A stretch of DNA of 64,000 bases from Agarophyton chilense (GCA_030374765.1 JARGXX010000043.1:56829-120828); one strand, 5' to 3'. Positions 29,503-40,025 are shown, numbered from the stretch's first letter. Notes: generated from the sequence alone by a model not told the origin. A program made the numbers and translations.

Positions 29503-30003
29503 TGGTACCGCATCCAAGGTCTGACATCGAGAGAAAAATGGCAGTCCTCACAGGTACATGTTGTGTTCGATGGCGCGGCAACTTCAGATGTTGCGCGCTT
29601 TTTCTTTGCGTACGAAAACTTTGTCACCCTAGGCAAGTCCGACGAGGATCGGGCAGTGCAGCTGTTATGCCACCTCGAGGGTGACGCGTTTGACTTCTAC
29701 AACCGCAATTTCGCTGTTGATGGCAGTCTCACTAGCGCAGCGAGCAATTACGGTTTTATAAAGGCTAGGATGAATACGGAGTTCAAACGGACTCCAAAGC
29801 CGGAAGATGAAGTTCATGAGGCCGTTTCCGGACGACTCGACCCTGCCGATATTCAGAGGTCGCTTTTGCAGTTAGAAGCTCTCTACAAAAGAGTTGGGTT
29901 CAACGAAACCGCGTCGTTTGGACTTTTTTGCAACGCAGTCGCCGCCGTTCCACACATGGCGCAGTTCGTGATGTTCGGGCTCCGGATGACTATCAGTCGT
30001 TGA
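29503..30003 (+). pseudogene. GypA gag (capsid), frame-shifted
   Basis: The frame runs out of the LTR and has a gypsy capsid-like segment: DGAATSDVARFFFAYENFVT, EDRAVQLLCHLEGDAFDFYN and DIQRSLLQLEALYKRVGFNE. No ATG is in frame before 29769, and the first ATG after the LTR is in another frame. Near 29970 the frame shifts to one reading APDDYQSLKKAIRDYESG, and near 30040 shifts again into the long pol frame. Two single-base losses (or sequence errors) within about 75 bp would explain this. Confidence 0.7.
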
Positions 30004-30043
30004 AAAAGGCTATAAGAGATTACGAAAGCGGCCGAAGGCATTT

Positions 30044-33000
30044 TTGTCTCCGCCTGATCTTAGTGTCTCACCTCAGGTGCCAACGAGGAAGATACTCCGC
30101 CGTGCCGATGCTCCGTCCGGAACTGCACAGCAGTTGGAGAGCAAGGTGGACCAGTTGGCGGGAGAGTTCGAAGAGCTGACAATGCTCGTGAAGAAAAAGT
30201 TCGAGGGTCCATCGGGATTATCTGACAAGGACTGGACTTGCAGTTACTGCAACAAGCCCGGTCATGGAGCGAACCGCTGCCCATCTAACCCTCACTGTAA
30301 TACGAGGTGTAGACGATGCGGCAAGTTTGGCCATCAGGAAGAGACCTGTTGGTCTAAATCGAAGCAGGAAGAGAAGCGAGCAGTTGGGTTCAGTGGAGTG
30401 AAGTCGGAATCCGCAGAAGGACTGAAGATCAAGAAGAATGAAGAAAAAGATCATGTGGCCGTGGTACAGGAAGCTCCGGCCGTGAAAGATGTGGTCGCCG
30501 CAGCGAAGAGGAACGCAGACGGTGAGGCCCTACCGAAGCAGCCCCGGACTGGAATCATGGGCATTGATGCCTTGGTTAACAAGAGCCGTGGAGCCTTTCG
30601 CAAGGTTGCTGCCCTGAAGGGCAAGAAGAAATCGAGGAAACCGAAGAAGGGCAAAGGGACAGCACAAGGCCTCCAGGACCAGGTGGGCAAGTATAATGTG
30701 ATGGCCGAGTTGGCCTATGCCTCGTCTGGCCTAAGCTTTGGCCAGTTGTTGCGTGGGGATGCCGATGAGGCAAGGAAGCGGTTGAAGCACCTATTGTCGG
30801 GGAAAGTTCCGATAAGGCACGCTTCCGTCCTCCATGCCACTAGCCTACCACTTCGCCTGAAGGTAGTGGCCATCAAGCTGTACGGAACTGACGCCAATGC
30901 CCTCTTGGATTCGGGGGCAGTTCCGAACCTCCTGTCCTGGGAGATGTGTGACCATTTGACCCTGACGCCCTCGCCGACGAGCAGGAGGGTGACGGTGGCC
31001 GATGGGAGTGCCGCAGACGTTCTGGGTTGCGTGAACGGAGTTTCAGTTTCATTTGGGAAGATGGGAGTCCCCTTGGACTTCTTGGTGGTGAACAATACGC
31101 CGTTCGATGTGATAATTGGATGCCCGACCCTCGAGGCCCTGCAAGCTCAGCTAGACTTTAGCAGACGGCAGGTGAGCCTCATGATCGGGGCGGAACAAGT
31201 CCTGTTGCAGTTGTACAATGAGCCACCGGTGGTGGACGGAGCTCGCACCGATTGCGAGGACTTTGTGTCGCCGGACGACTCGGAACCGGATGTGTTTCCC
31301 GCTGAGTCTGGATCTTCCAGTTCCGGCTCAGCGGGCGAGTCAGAGAGCGAGTCGGAGTTGGTACTAGCAGTACTCGACAGGGAGCCTCATGAGCCTGACC
31401 TGGCGGGCGTCGATTCAGACGTCCCATCGTCAGGGGAAGACGAAGAGAGTGCACGGTCGGCGTTGTTGTCCTCGAAGATGGCGCACCTGCGCCCAGACGT
31501 TCAGAAGCAGATGACGGACTCCCTGAAGGAGACCGACATTATTGCCTGGAGTAGTGGCGATCTCAGTCCAGCGGATGTGCCCGTTAAGCACAGTTTTGAG
31601 CTGACGGACGAGAAGCCGCTCTACTCAAAGGTGCGAAGGATGCCCCCGAGGCACAACGCCGTGATCAGGAAAGAAGTGAATGAGCTATTGAAGACGGGAA
31701 TCATTACCCCGTCCAGCTCTGCTTGGTCCTTTCCAGTGGTCATAGCGACCAAGAAGGATGGCAATCCGAGGTTCTGCGTTGATTACCGACAGCTGAACCG
31801 GGTGATGAAGCCAGACCGCTGGCCTCTCCCGAAGATTGAAGAGATCTTCGACGACCTCGTTGGGTCGAAGGTCTTCACGACGTTAGACCTTTTCACAGGT
31901 TACTGGCAGGTCTGCATGTCGGAGGCCTGCAAAGAAAAGACGACGTTCGTCTGTCGTTACGGCACCTACAAGTTTGAGGTGATGCCGTTCGGGCTGATGA
32001 ATGCCCCCTCTACATTTCAGAGAATGATGGATGAGGTGTTGCGGGACCTGCCCTTCGTTATGGTGTACGTTGACGACGTCGTCATCTTCTCCAAGACGAT
32101 GGATGAGCACCTGGCCCATTGTCGGGAGGTGTTCCGCAGGATTGGTCTCGCTAGTTTGAAGGTGAAGGTGACGAAGTGTAGCTTCGCACAATCTGAGATC
32201 AAACTCCTTGGCCATGTGATTGATGGGAACGGCATCCGGGTGGACGTTGATAAGATCGCCGACATTGTGGAGGCCCCCGTCCCGAGAAACAAGACAGAGC
32301 TCAGGAGCTTCCTTGGTCTGGCGGGGTACTATCGAAGATTCATCAGAGACTTCGCCAAGAGTTCGGCGGTGCTGCATGCCGCCACTTCGGCGAAGAAGAA
32401 GTTCGAGTGGAACCCCGAGATGCAGGTCGCGTTTGAGGATCTCAAAAAGAAAATGACGACGCCGCCGGTGCTAACCTTTCCCGACTTCGACTCTCCTTTC
32501 ATTGTCGAGACTGATGCTTCGGGTGTGGCATTGGGGGCTGTCCTCAGCCAAAAGAAAGAGGATGGGAAAGTGCACCCCATCCAGTACGCGTCTAGGTCTA
32601 TGACGCCTGCGGAGAGGAACTATGCTACCTGTGAGAGGGAGGCATTGGCAGTTGTGTTCGCCCTGAAGAAGTTTCGGGTGTACCTGCTGTCGTCAGTCCC
32701 CTTCACGGTTCTTACCGATCACCAGGCCCTTCAGTATGCCTTCCGGAAGAAGGATGTGCATGGAAGGTTGGCAAGGTGGCTGGACCTATTTGCGGAGTAC
32801 GAGTTTGAAATCAAATACCGCCCGGGAGTCGCCAATGGGGCCCCCGATTACTTGTCGCGGATCCAGGCCGAGGAGAAGGGACCTGGACGTGATGAAACCG
32901 GACGAGAACAAGGGTTAGTCGCGACCATTACTTGGTCGGACCCGCGTTTGGACGGACTGGAAGAAGGGCTGCTAAACGTCGCGAGGTTTCTCTCCGGGGC

Positions 33001-33490
33001 CCTCGTGCACGAAGAAGATGCGGACGCAAGGAGAGCCGTCCGTAGAAGGGCGAAGTCGTTCATGTTGTGGAACAACACTTTGTTTCACAGGGAGGCCGGA
33101 GGTCTCCGCGCCGTCCCACCGATGGGGGAGCGTGGAAAAGTGATTCAGATGTTCCATGATGACATTGGTCACTGTGATGTCGCTGCGACACGGAGATTCA
33201 TCCGGGAAAGGTTCTGGTGGCCGGGCGTCCTCAAGGACGTGACCTCGTACGTGCGTGGATGTTACCAGTGTCAGAGGGCGGCAAGGCTGCCCACCTATCG
33301 CACTAACCTCCGCACCCCTGTCAGCGGACTCTTCGAGACGGTCTCCCTGGACTTCGCAGGTCCGTTTCCAGCGTCAAAGGGGAAGAAGAAGTTCCTCATC
33401 ATCGCGGTGGAGCACTTGACTGGGTGGCCCATAGCACGGGTCACCAAAACCTCGGTCGCAGACACGGTGGTCGAGTTTGTGAAGGAATAA
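30044..33490 (+). CDS. GypA polyprotein: nucleocapsid, protease, RT, RNase H, integrase N-part
   Basis: 1148-residue open frame of a Ty3/gypsy element. In order: two CCHC zinc knuckles (residues 66-79 CSYCNKPGHGANRC and 89-102 CRRCGKFGHQEETC), aspartic protease (LLDSGAVPNLLS, 288-299, with FDVIIGCPTL at 354-363), an acidic Ser/Glu-rich linker (405-475), RT (LDLFTGYWQV at 614-623, YVDD at 675-678), RNase H (TDASGVALGAVLS at 823-835, TDHQALQYAF at 891-900), integrase zinc site (H1038, H1043, C1073, C1076) and the first catalytic Asp in SLDFAGPFPA (D1103). TAA at 33488-33490 stops it before the second catalytic Asp. The true start is upstream in gag. GC-rich compared with its surroundings. Confidence 0.92.
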   Translation: MSPPDLSVSPQVPTRKILRRADAPSGTAQQLESKVDQLAGEFEELTMLVKKKFEGPSGLSDKDWTCSYCNKPGHGANRCPSNPHCNTRCRRCGKFGHQEETCWSKSKQEEKRAVGFSGVKSESAEGLKIKKNEEKDHVAVVQEAPAVKDVVAAAKRNADGEALPKQPRTGIMGIDALVNKSRGAFRKVAALKGKKKSRKPKKGKGTAQGLQDQVGKYNVMAELAYASSGLSFGQLLRGDADEARKRLKHLLSGKVPIRHASVLHATSLPLRLKVVAIKLYGTDANALLDSGAVPNLLSWEMCDHLTLTPSPTSRRVTVADGSAADVLGCVNGVSVSFGKMGVPLDFLVVNNTPFDVIIGCPTLEALQAQLDFSRRQVSLMIGAEQVLLQLYNEPPVVDGARTDCEDFVSPDDSEPDVFPAESGSSSSGSAGESESESELVLAVLDREPHEPDLAGVDSDVPSSGEDEESARSALLSSKMAHLRPDVQKQMTDSLKETDIIAWSSGDLSPADVPVKHSFELTDEKPLYSKVRRMPPRHNAVIRKEVNELLKTGIITPSSSAWSFPVVIATKKDGNPRFCVDYRQLNRVMKPDRWPLPKIEEIFDDLVGSKVFTTLDLFTGYWQVCMSEACKEKTTFVCRYGTYKFEVMPFGLMNAPSTFQRMMDEVLRDLPFVMVYVDDVVIFSKTMDEHLAHCREVFRRIGLASLKVKVTKCSFAQSEIKLLGHVIDGNGIRVDVDKIADIVEAPVPRNKTELRSFLGLAGYYRRFIRDFAKSSAVLHAATSAKKKFEWNPEMQVAFEDLKKKMTTPPVLTFPDFDSPFIVETDASGVALGAVLSQKKEDGKVHPIQYASRSMTPAERNYATCEREALAVVFALKKFRVYLLSSVPFTVLTDHQALQYAFRKKDVHGRLARWLDLFAEYEFEIKYRPGVANGAPDYLSRIQAEEKGPGRDETGREQGLVATITWSDPRLDGLEEGLLNVARFLSGALVHEEDADARRAVRRRAKSFMLWNNTLFHREAGGLRAVPPMGERGKVIQMFHDDIGHCDVAATRRFIRERFWWPGVLKDVTSYVRGCYQCQRAARLPTYRTNLRTPVSGLFETVSLDFAGPFPASKGKKKFLIIAVEHLTGWPIARVTKTSVADTVVEFVKE

Positions 33491-34228
33491 ATAGTTCGTC
33501 CATTTGGCCCTCCTCGCACGGTTGTCTCTGATAACGCGAATGCGTTCACGGCGGGTGTTGTCGAGGCGTTCAATAAGAAGCACGGGATATCTTGGAGGAC
33601 AGTGCTCCCCTATGCCCCGATGGCAAACGGTAGGGCGGAGAGGATGGTCGGGACGATCAAAGGCGCGGTGAAGAAGATCGTATTACAAGGAACGCTGGAC
33701 TGGGAAAAGGCCCTGCCCAGCGTCTTGTACGGGTATCGTAGGAGAGACCGAAGGGTGGTGCCGTCTCCTTTCGAGCTATTGTACGGGGTTCGCCCCCGCA
33801 TGATGGCGACGGATGCCGTGGCACTGTTGCCCTGCGCCACTCCGAGCCAAAGAGCACTGGAGGTCTTGAGCATGAGCGGAGAGCGGTCAATGATGGTTGC
33901 GAGATCCAGCAACCCCCAGCTGACGAAGGGGAAGATCGAGAAGTACGTGGTGGGAGAAGAAGTGCTGGTAGCGCACGGTCCGGCGTTCAACAAGGCCAAG
34001 GAGTGGCCCGCTTTCGACTCCTACTACTATGGCCGATGCAGGGTTGTGAAAGCTGCTCATCCGCGCTACGAGCTGCAGTCCTCGACCGGGCGGGTCACTC
34101 GCAGTGCCATACACGCGAGGAGGCTGAAGACGTACAGATGTCAGCCTCCGCACCTGCAGAGACCAGTGTCGCCCGTCTCGTGCTGCTGCAGCGCGAAGCA
34201 CGGACCGGTTCACTGTGGAAGTCAGTAG
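33491..34228 (+). pseudogene. GypA integrase C-part after in-frame TAA
   Basis: Same frame as the preceding polyprotein. It holds the second Asp (VVSDNANAF) and Glu (NGRAERMVGTIKG) with exactly 35 residues between, the classic D-35-E. It then continues with WEKALPSVLYGYRRRDRR and PFELLYGVRP, and a C-terminal domain with YYYGRCRVVKAAHPRYEL. No chromodomain is visible. The single TAA (VKE-stop-IVRPFG) is most simply a CAA-to-TAA nonsense change. Confidence 0.88.
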
Positions 34229-34266
34229 CACCGGTAGGAAGAGAAGTGGTCGAAGGTCTTTGTTCC

Positions 34267-34594
34267 GAACCTAAGTGAAGGCGGACAAGCCACGAAGCGC
34301 GAAAGAAGAAGAAGCTTGGATCTGAACCTAAGTAATGATGGACAAGCCATAAAGCGCGGAAGAAGAAGAAGCTTGGATCCGAACCTAAGTGATGGTGGAC
34401 AAGCCATAAAGCGCGGAAGAAGAAGAAGCTTGGATCCGAACCTAAGTGATGGTGGACAAGCCATAAAGCGCGGAAGAAGAAGAACCTGGAATCCGAACCT
34501 AAGTAAATGTGGACAAGCCATGAAGCGCAGGCGAAGATGACGCTTGGATCCGAAACTCAGTGAAGGTGGACAAGCCCAGCGTGCAGCGAAGAAA
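34267..34594 (+). repeat. 57-bp tandem repeat in GypA 3' region
   Basis: Units begin GAACCTAAGT at 34267, 34324, 34381, 34438 and 34495, with a diverged sixth at 34552 and a relic near 34657. Each unit has a purine run GCGCGGAAGAAGAAGAAGC and reads NLSDGGQAIKRGRRRSLDP in one frame (19 residues) and a hydrophobic peptide on the other strand. Lies between pol and the 3' LTR. Confidence 0.85.
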
Positions 34595-35845
34595 AAAGCT
34601 CAAACCCGAGAGAACATTAACGAGCCGAAACAGCAGAAGAAGAAAGAAGTTGGGTCCGAACCTAAGTGAAGGTGGAAAAGCCATGGAACGTTAGAGAAGA
34701 AGAATCTTTAGGACGCATAAGGCTGAGCTAAAGCCGAAGAAAATTTGAGACTAGATTCAAGCTGAAGAAAGGCGGACTAGTGATGACAGGGTGTGTAAAG
34801 TTCTCTTATCTCGGTCACGTAGGGATGCTCCCCTCCGCAGAGTCGAAAGAACTCCTTGCAGAGGCTAGAAGATACCGCTCAGTGCCGTAGAAGATTAAGC
34901 GGTTGACGGGTCGGAGAAGAAATAGACTCTGATATTTCTACAGGTGACGGAGGTGGCGGGTGGAGCTGCGTCATTGGAACTACAGGAAGAGAAGAGGTGT
35001 CGCAAGTACTGGCACGGACAGAGATTATGTTCAGGTGATGACTGGCCGTTGCCACCCGTTTCACATTGGGCGAAGGGTAACCCCGCGTCGATGAGGCTGA
35101 CGCACGAGAATTCTTTGCGCTCCGCGTTGGTCCAGCGGCCGTCATTTGAGCAGTAGTAAACCGCCGCTGCGCGGCTGAATGACCACTGTGGTCAGCATGC
35201 GGTTCTTCACGACCTTGTGCAGAGGAAGCTGAAGATCGAGCTGTCGGTTGGAATGCTCGAGATTCAGAGAGTTGCGAGGTACCTTTGCACCTATGCCCTT
35301 CTCGAAGATGCTTTTGGTTGCAAGCACGCGGATGCTGATGCACGGTCAAAAAAAAAGAGTTTGGTAGGCTGCGTGGAGGACGATGTAGTCCTCGGACTTA
35401 CCGGATTGAAGGAAGGAGAGACAGGAGTCGAGGTGTCTTGCTCACTGCTCCTAGACCTCTCTTCCTGGCGCGAGGCCTTGCGGTGCGCTCTGTAGGCAGC
35501 CAGCAGTCGACCCTTGTCGCCCTGCGCCACCCCGTTCGGAAGCTTAAGAGTTACCGGAGCTATCTCTGATTCCGGCGGCGCTGGGGCATGGGGACTACGG
35601 GCGTTCATCGCGCGTCGCGGCATCGTGGGGAGGAAGGAGTAAGGAAGCTGTGGGGGCCGCCGTAAAGGACGGGAGAAGGTGGAGCAGTCGTGGGTTGCGC
35701 GGTGGTTGAGCTTAGAGGAAAGTGGGGAGCGACGACGCGCGCAAGATACTAGTGCGCGGTTGCTCCAGCAAACAGTGCGGGCTGGAGGTTGGCGGTTCCT
35801 TCCACTTGTCCTGTGCCACGGTGGCGCAGGCTTTGCGGGGGACCG
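34595..35845. other. GypA 3' internal region
   Basis: About 1.2 kb between the tandem repeat and the 3' LTR, unusually long for a gypsy element without env. No env-like protein is seen. It contains a minus-strand open frame, listed separately. A purine-rich tract before the LTR (GCGGGGGACCG) is weak. Confidence 0.5.
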
Positions 35846-35875
35846 TGTCGGGCACGTGTAGCGCGCATGCGCCAC
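35291..35875 (-). CDS. Antisense ORF in GypA 3' region
   Basis: 194-residue frame on the strand opposite to gag-pol, starting in the 3' LTR. An internal Met begins MPRRAMNARSPHAPAPPESE, then VTLKLPNGVAQGDKGRLLAA and a Ser/Thr/Pro-rich tail. Composition is compatible with a protein, but the region is GC-rich, so long frames arise easily. Antisense ORFs at this position are known in some plant gypsy elements; no homology to those is claimed. Confidence 0.3.
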   Translation of the reverse strand: MAHARYTCPTRSPAKPAPPWHRTSGRNRQPPARTVCWSNRALVSCARRRSPLSSKLNHRATHDCSTFSRPLRRPPQLPYSFLPTMPRRAMNARSPHAPAPPESEIAPVTLKLPNGVAQGDKGRLLAAYRAHRKASRQEERSRSSEQDTSTPVSPSFNPVSPRTTSSSTQPTKLFFFDRASASACLQPKASSRRA

Positions 35876-36025
35876 ACGTGTCGACGTAGTGCATAACGAG
35901 CTCGCCGCCGCTCGCGCCCGATATTTTAGAGGCGTGAGAGCGGCGGCGGCTCTTAAGGAAAAAGGTAGGCAACAGTGGGAAGGAAAGAAAAGGGTACGCT
36001 TGCCCCTACAGACAAGCGCTTTTCA
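35846..36025 (+). repeat. GypA 3' LTR
   Basis: 180 bp, TG...CA, 177 of 180 positions identical with 29323-29502. Followed by the GTAAC duplication. Confidence 0.93.
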
Positions 36026-36030
36026 GTAAC
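36026..36030. repeat. GypA target site duplication, right
   Basis: GTAAC, matching 29318-29322. Confidence 0.9.
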
Positions 36031-36202
36031 TATGAAAATTACGGTTTGCAAATGTTATGCAACCTTCATCGCTACGGTTAGGCTGGCGCCTTGCTGTAAA
36101 TATATTCATATAGAAATAGCAGGGATTTACTAATGTGTCAGCCTAATGCGTTGTTGGAAATTGTATGTGACCAATCAGGTACACCTACATATACTTCCTG
36201 AC

Positions 36203-36354
36203 TGTGACGGACAACGGTGGTCGTTCTCTTTACTCTTGGGTGCGACGCCGGTCGAGACTATGTCTAGTGCAGTGTTGCACGTGTGTCTCGTGTGTGTGCA
36301 GTCTAGCTGCGCTGAAAAACTGCCATCAGCGTGGGTTGTTTGTGCAGTCTAGCA
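36203..36354 (-). repeat. CopC 3' LTR start
   Basis: On the minus strand the LTR starts TGCTAGACTGCAC at 36354 directly after a purine stretch GCAGGGAAA. The TAG in those first bases is the pol stop codon. The part 36203-36302 recurs at 229-329. The far end is not resolved. Confidence 0.55.
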
Positions 36355-36930
36355 TTTCCCTGCACGATGATGGTAGTTTGGGGGTGGCGGCACGATGTTG
36401 AGGGCGTTTCGAAGTAGAGTGAACGTCTGTTTCTTGAGCGCTTTCGTCAGAATGTCTGCGAGCATGGATATGGTGGGGGTGTGCTGGATAAGGATGCGCT
36501 TGCTTTTGATGAGGTCATGGAGGTAATGTCTGCGGAGGTGGCAATACTTCCGGTGCTTGGTGGGGGCCGTTTGGTATGCTACCAAGATTGGGGCATTATT
36601 GTCCATGTGTAGTAGAGTCGCGGACTTCTGGGAGTAGCCGATGTAACACAGCAGTCGGGGCAGCCACATTGTTTGCTGAGAGGCCGCTGACGCCGCATGA
36701 TACTCTGCTTCGCATATCGATAGAGCGATCGACTTCTGCTTTGTCGACTGCCACATTACTGGGCTTTTTGTTAAGAGGTGTACTATCCCAGAGTATGACT
36801 TTCGATCTGACTCATTTGCGAAACCGCGTCTGCTTATGATACTAGAGTGGAAGGGGCGGCCTGCTTGTAGAGAATTACGTGGCTTATTGTGCCTTTGAGG
36901 TATTTCAGAGAGTAGCGGAGTTGTTCTCAA
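36349..36930 (-). pseudogene. CopC copia RNase H
   Basis: 193-residue frame of a classical copia RNase H: SYSGIVHLLTKSPVMWQSTK, KQKSIALSICEAEYHAASAA, HMDNNAPILVAYQTAPTKHR, and the ending DILTKALKKQTFTLLRNAL. It follows a broken RT frame. The sequence is a different lineage from CopA, which has FSDAS...ISW and HKSKRPVKS motifs instead. Confidence 0.8.
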
Positions 36931-37880
36931 TTCTTTTGTGTTGGAGCTTTCATGTTCGTAGCCAGGCGGCTTATAATGTGGGCTATGTCCGGTCTTGTGG
37001 AATCAGCTACATAGCGAAGCTCTCCAATTCTTTGGCGGTATGCGAATTCTTTCTCCGGTGGCAGTGCTGCAGATTGGTTGGGTGGATTTTTGGGGTTTGG
37101 TTCGATTTATGGGGTTGGTTTGGGACTACAGTGGAGAAGGTTGTGTTTTTCGAGGATTGCACGGATGGTATGAGGTTGGGAGATGTGGATGGCACGGTTT
37201 GGGAATCTTTCAATGCGCCAATTGAGAAAGAGTTTTGGTGGACCTAGTCGTCGTATCTTGTATCTGGACCGGATAGTGTCGTAGAGATCATCTATCATGG
37301 ACTTGAGTGGAGCAGCCGCTAAGAAGTCATCGATGGTCACGCTTATTATGATGGAGCCGTCCGATGTGAGGCGGATGAAGAGGCAGGGATCGCTGTTAGT
37401 TTGAATGTAGCCTTTGCTTTTCAGGAATGATGCTAATGCCTCGGAGTATATGTGGGAGGCAGGAGGGATACCGCACAGGTTTCCTTTGAGTATCCCAGCT
37501 CGGCCCTTGTGTTTGTAGGAACCATCGAAGCGAGGGATTTTTCGCACGAATACAGGTGTGGAGTGTTCATATCGTTCGTGGGGGAATGCAGATGATATGT
37601 CAAACTGTTCTGGTTAAAGATGGAAAGCGGCAGCTAGACACATAATGGATCTGGTTGAGGTGCATTCAGCGGTGTAAGTTGTGACGCGGTCTGGATCAAA
37701 GTGTACATGTGGAAGCATGCGGTCGCCTCGCACGTTGCATCCTGCTTTGTGTCTTGTTGTAGAGCCATCATCCAATCGTTTGTAGCGGTAGGTCATTTTC
37801 AGTGGAATGGTCTTGGTTTGTGGTGGTAGTTCAGAGTTTGGAATCCATTCAATTGTTTCGTGTTTGTCTAGTGTTTCTAG
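36931..37880 (-). pseudogene. CopC copia reverse transcriptase, decayed
   Basis: Frame 37614-37796 is the RT start (YRYKRLDDGSTTRHKAGCNV). Frame 37107-37547 continues with GNLCGIPPASHIYSEALASF, CLFIRLTSDGS and the active site IISVTIDDFLAAAP (TIDD at 37326-37337, no Tyr before the Asp pair), then RRLGPPKLFLNWRIER. Stops and frameshifts break it. The upstream half of the element is missing: at 37892 it is cut by the start of the large duplicated block. Confidence 0.75.
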
Positions 37881-37891
37881 TTCACCATCAT

Positions 37892-38229
37892 GCCAACGTG
37901 GAATGATGAGATGGATTGGTCTTTTTCTTTAGAACATGAACGACTTCGTTCTTGAAACGAGAGCAGCGTTTACAGACCCACTGGTTAGACAGACCAAACG
38001 CTGCAAACCAGTTTATCAGAAACTTTTGCTGCTACTTCAGCTGTGATCTCGGTCGTGGTTGTGAGCCAAAACTAACCGCTGTGATCATCTTTGACTACCA
38101 GAACATACAAAAAGCCATCCCCGCCACGTGACATGTAGCAAAAGTCGAAGTGAAACAATTCATTAGGTTGTAGACATGCAGTTTGTTAGATTAAAGCTAC
38201 AAAATAAAAAAATTGAGTGATGCGAATCC
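37892..38229 (-). pseudogene. GypB0' integrase piece (duplicate of 4453-4790)
   Basis: Partner of the right part of GypB0, with about 5 percent differences. It starts abruptly at GCCAACGTGGAATGATGAG, which marks the left end of the segmental duplication against unrelated CopC sequence. Confidence 0.65.
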
Positions 38230-39524
38230 ACATTGAATACATTTTTCTAAATGTGCATTACAAAAATGCCGAGAAGTGTTTGAATGCTCACCGTATGAAA
38301 TCTAGGCCTAAATAGAATTCTGAAAACACGGAAGCAGTGTTCAGCAGGGCATTACATTCCCTATTATGAAATATCCGGGTTTAGTAGAGAACCATAACCT
38401 TTTCTCAGCTGCCTCAACTCTAAGCACACTCGGAAGCAGCATATTCTAAGCTGTAATAGCGTACGATTTTTCTTTCTTTCTCACCATTTATGGATTGCAC
38501 TTGTACCCAGAAGGTCAAATATGTACTTTGAACTTTGTCTTGTGCACGGTGCCCTCTCTTTCTGTAGCTTTCGAAAGGACATATCATCTTTAGCCGCTGC
38601 ACCTGTTGAACAGTCGAGATTGAAATTCTGGCAACAAAAAACCTGTTTCGCTTGGTGATACTTGTTTTCCTTTCCTAGCACACTCCAAAATCATTTCTAT
38701 CGGTACTCTCAACGCATATTCGAAGGCTAGCGTGAAGACAAAGAAGCAGAGGAGGCGAATCATGTCTCAGAGCCAAGATCTTTCGAAAGCTCAATACGTG
38801 GTCCAAGTGAAATTCCATGCCTATTCTTACCGTTTCAATCTACGCACCTCATGACCTGCTACCCCGTACCGAGAGGCTATTAGTTGTTCAGAAAAGTCCA
38901 ACATATAGACATCTTTTGTTTTAGTAGAAAGGATGAAATGTCGTGCGTATCAAATACGCAATTCAGTACGGCGTACACTTTTCCGTACACCCGCCATCAG
39001 CATTACACAGAAGTTGACATAGCAAATCGCTCCATCACTACGACTTCACGCCATTTTGTTCGATCACTGGACTATGGAATAAGACTTTATAGAGATTCCC
39101 ATTTCGGAACAAAAATCTGCGGCACGAAATCATTGGAATTCCATACCACAGGGAAAAAAGTTGCAACTAAAACTGGAGACGAGATTATTCAAGGACTGTA
39201 CTATCAGCATACAGGAACAAATGAACCGGATCATTTCACGACATCAAAGCCCCATGGAACAGAATAATTAACTTCTCAGATCAATTTCAGACACTCTGAG
39301 AAGGCCAGTGACCCTTAATCTGGCGGAGAGTAGTTCTAAATACAGTCAATCAACAACTATGACACTTTCTCAAGGTCATCAATAATGGGATGGTATTAAT
39401 TTTGACATGTGCTTTTATCTATTTGGAGACTTCTTGCATACTCCTTAAAATTGTCTCTCTGTTTCATGAGAGCAGGTGAAAATTAATTCGCTTTCTTGAT
39501 TGATGAATCGCTTCTTTGTGTAAA
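38230..39524. other. Unassigned duplicated stretch, copy 2
   Basis: Partner of 4791-6090. The longest plus-strand frame is 38884-39267 (127 residues, with DYGIRLYRDSHFGTKICGTK and LEFHTTGKKVATK); its copy-1 equivalent is partly open (5615-5821), so it may be a remnant of a coding region. Not recognised. Confidence 0.3.
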
Positions 39525-39740
39525 TTAATGAAAATCCGTAGGAAATGTAATATTAAACTTCCCAAACGGAGCTGAAAGAACCCCTTGATACAAAATAGTT
39601 GCTGCTACGCCCACACTTTGTACTAATCGTCGGTTAAACCTCAGACTTGCGCCTGCAAAACTGTCAACATCTGCCCGAGTTAAGTGGGCTTTGGGAATTG
39701 ATGACAACAGGGCTCTAAAAATCACATTATCAGAACTCAA
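39525..39740 (-). pseudogene. Unrecognised coding fragment
   Basis: 71-residue minus-strand frame (KAHLTRADVDSFAGASLRFN and GVLSAPFGKFNITFPTDFH). The copy-1 equivalent near 6090-6330 keeps the second half of the frame but has stops in the first half. Family unknown, probably a transposon piece. Confidence 0.3.
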
Positions 39741-39797
39741 ATGCTAGGGCTTCTCCTTCCGTACAGAAGTTCAAACTTTCCTTCAACCAAAGTTTTC

Positions 39798-40025
39798 CTA
39801 CTTTGAGTTGGGGCGCTTTCGAGCACTTCCTATGCGTCTATCAGGCACTAGATTCCGTCTTCCGCCCACTCGGTTCAATGTAGGAAGCGCAATTCCATTT
39901 TGGACATTTACTACTTCAGCATGTTCAAGAATTTCTCTCTCGTGTATATGATCGTCAGGAAAGTGATCAATAACTTCGTTGGCAATTAAATGGCTATAAA
40001 ATTGCGTATTAGATCTTGAGGCACG
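39798..40025 (-). pseudogene. Unrecognised coding fragment, copy 2
   Basis: Open for 75 codons to the TAG at 39798-39800 with FYSHLIANEVIDHFPDDHIH, VQNGIALPTLNRVGGRRNLV and a RKRPNSK end. Better preserved than its partner at 6359-6589. No family recognised. Confidence 0.35.

Noticed and set aside
29960-30045. Programmed frameshift between gag and pol of GypA
   Set aside because: Two separate shifts in the same direction within about 75 bp inside the gag/nucleocapsid region do not fit a programmed site. Indels or sequence errors are simpler.
34267-34594. CRISPR-like array
   Set aside because: Units are contiguous 57-bp tandem repeats without unique spacers, inside a gypsy element of a eukaryote.
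34595-35845. Envelope-like gene in GypA 3' region
   Set aside because: No sense-strand frame with signal peptide or membrane segment was seen.
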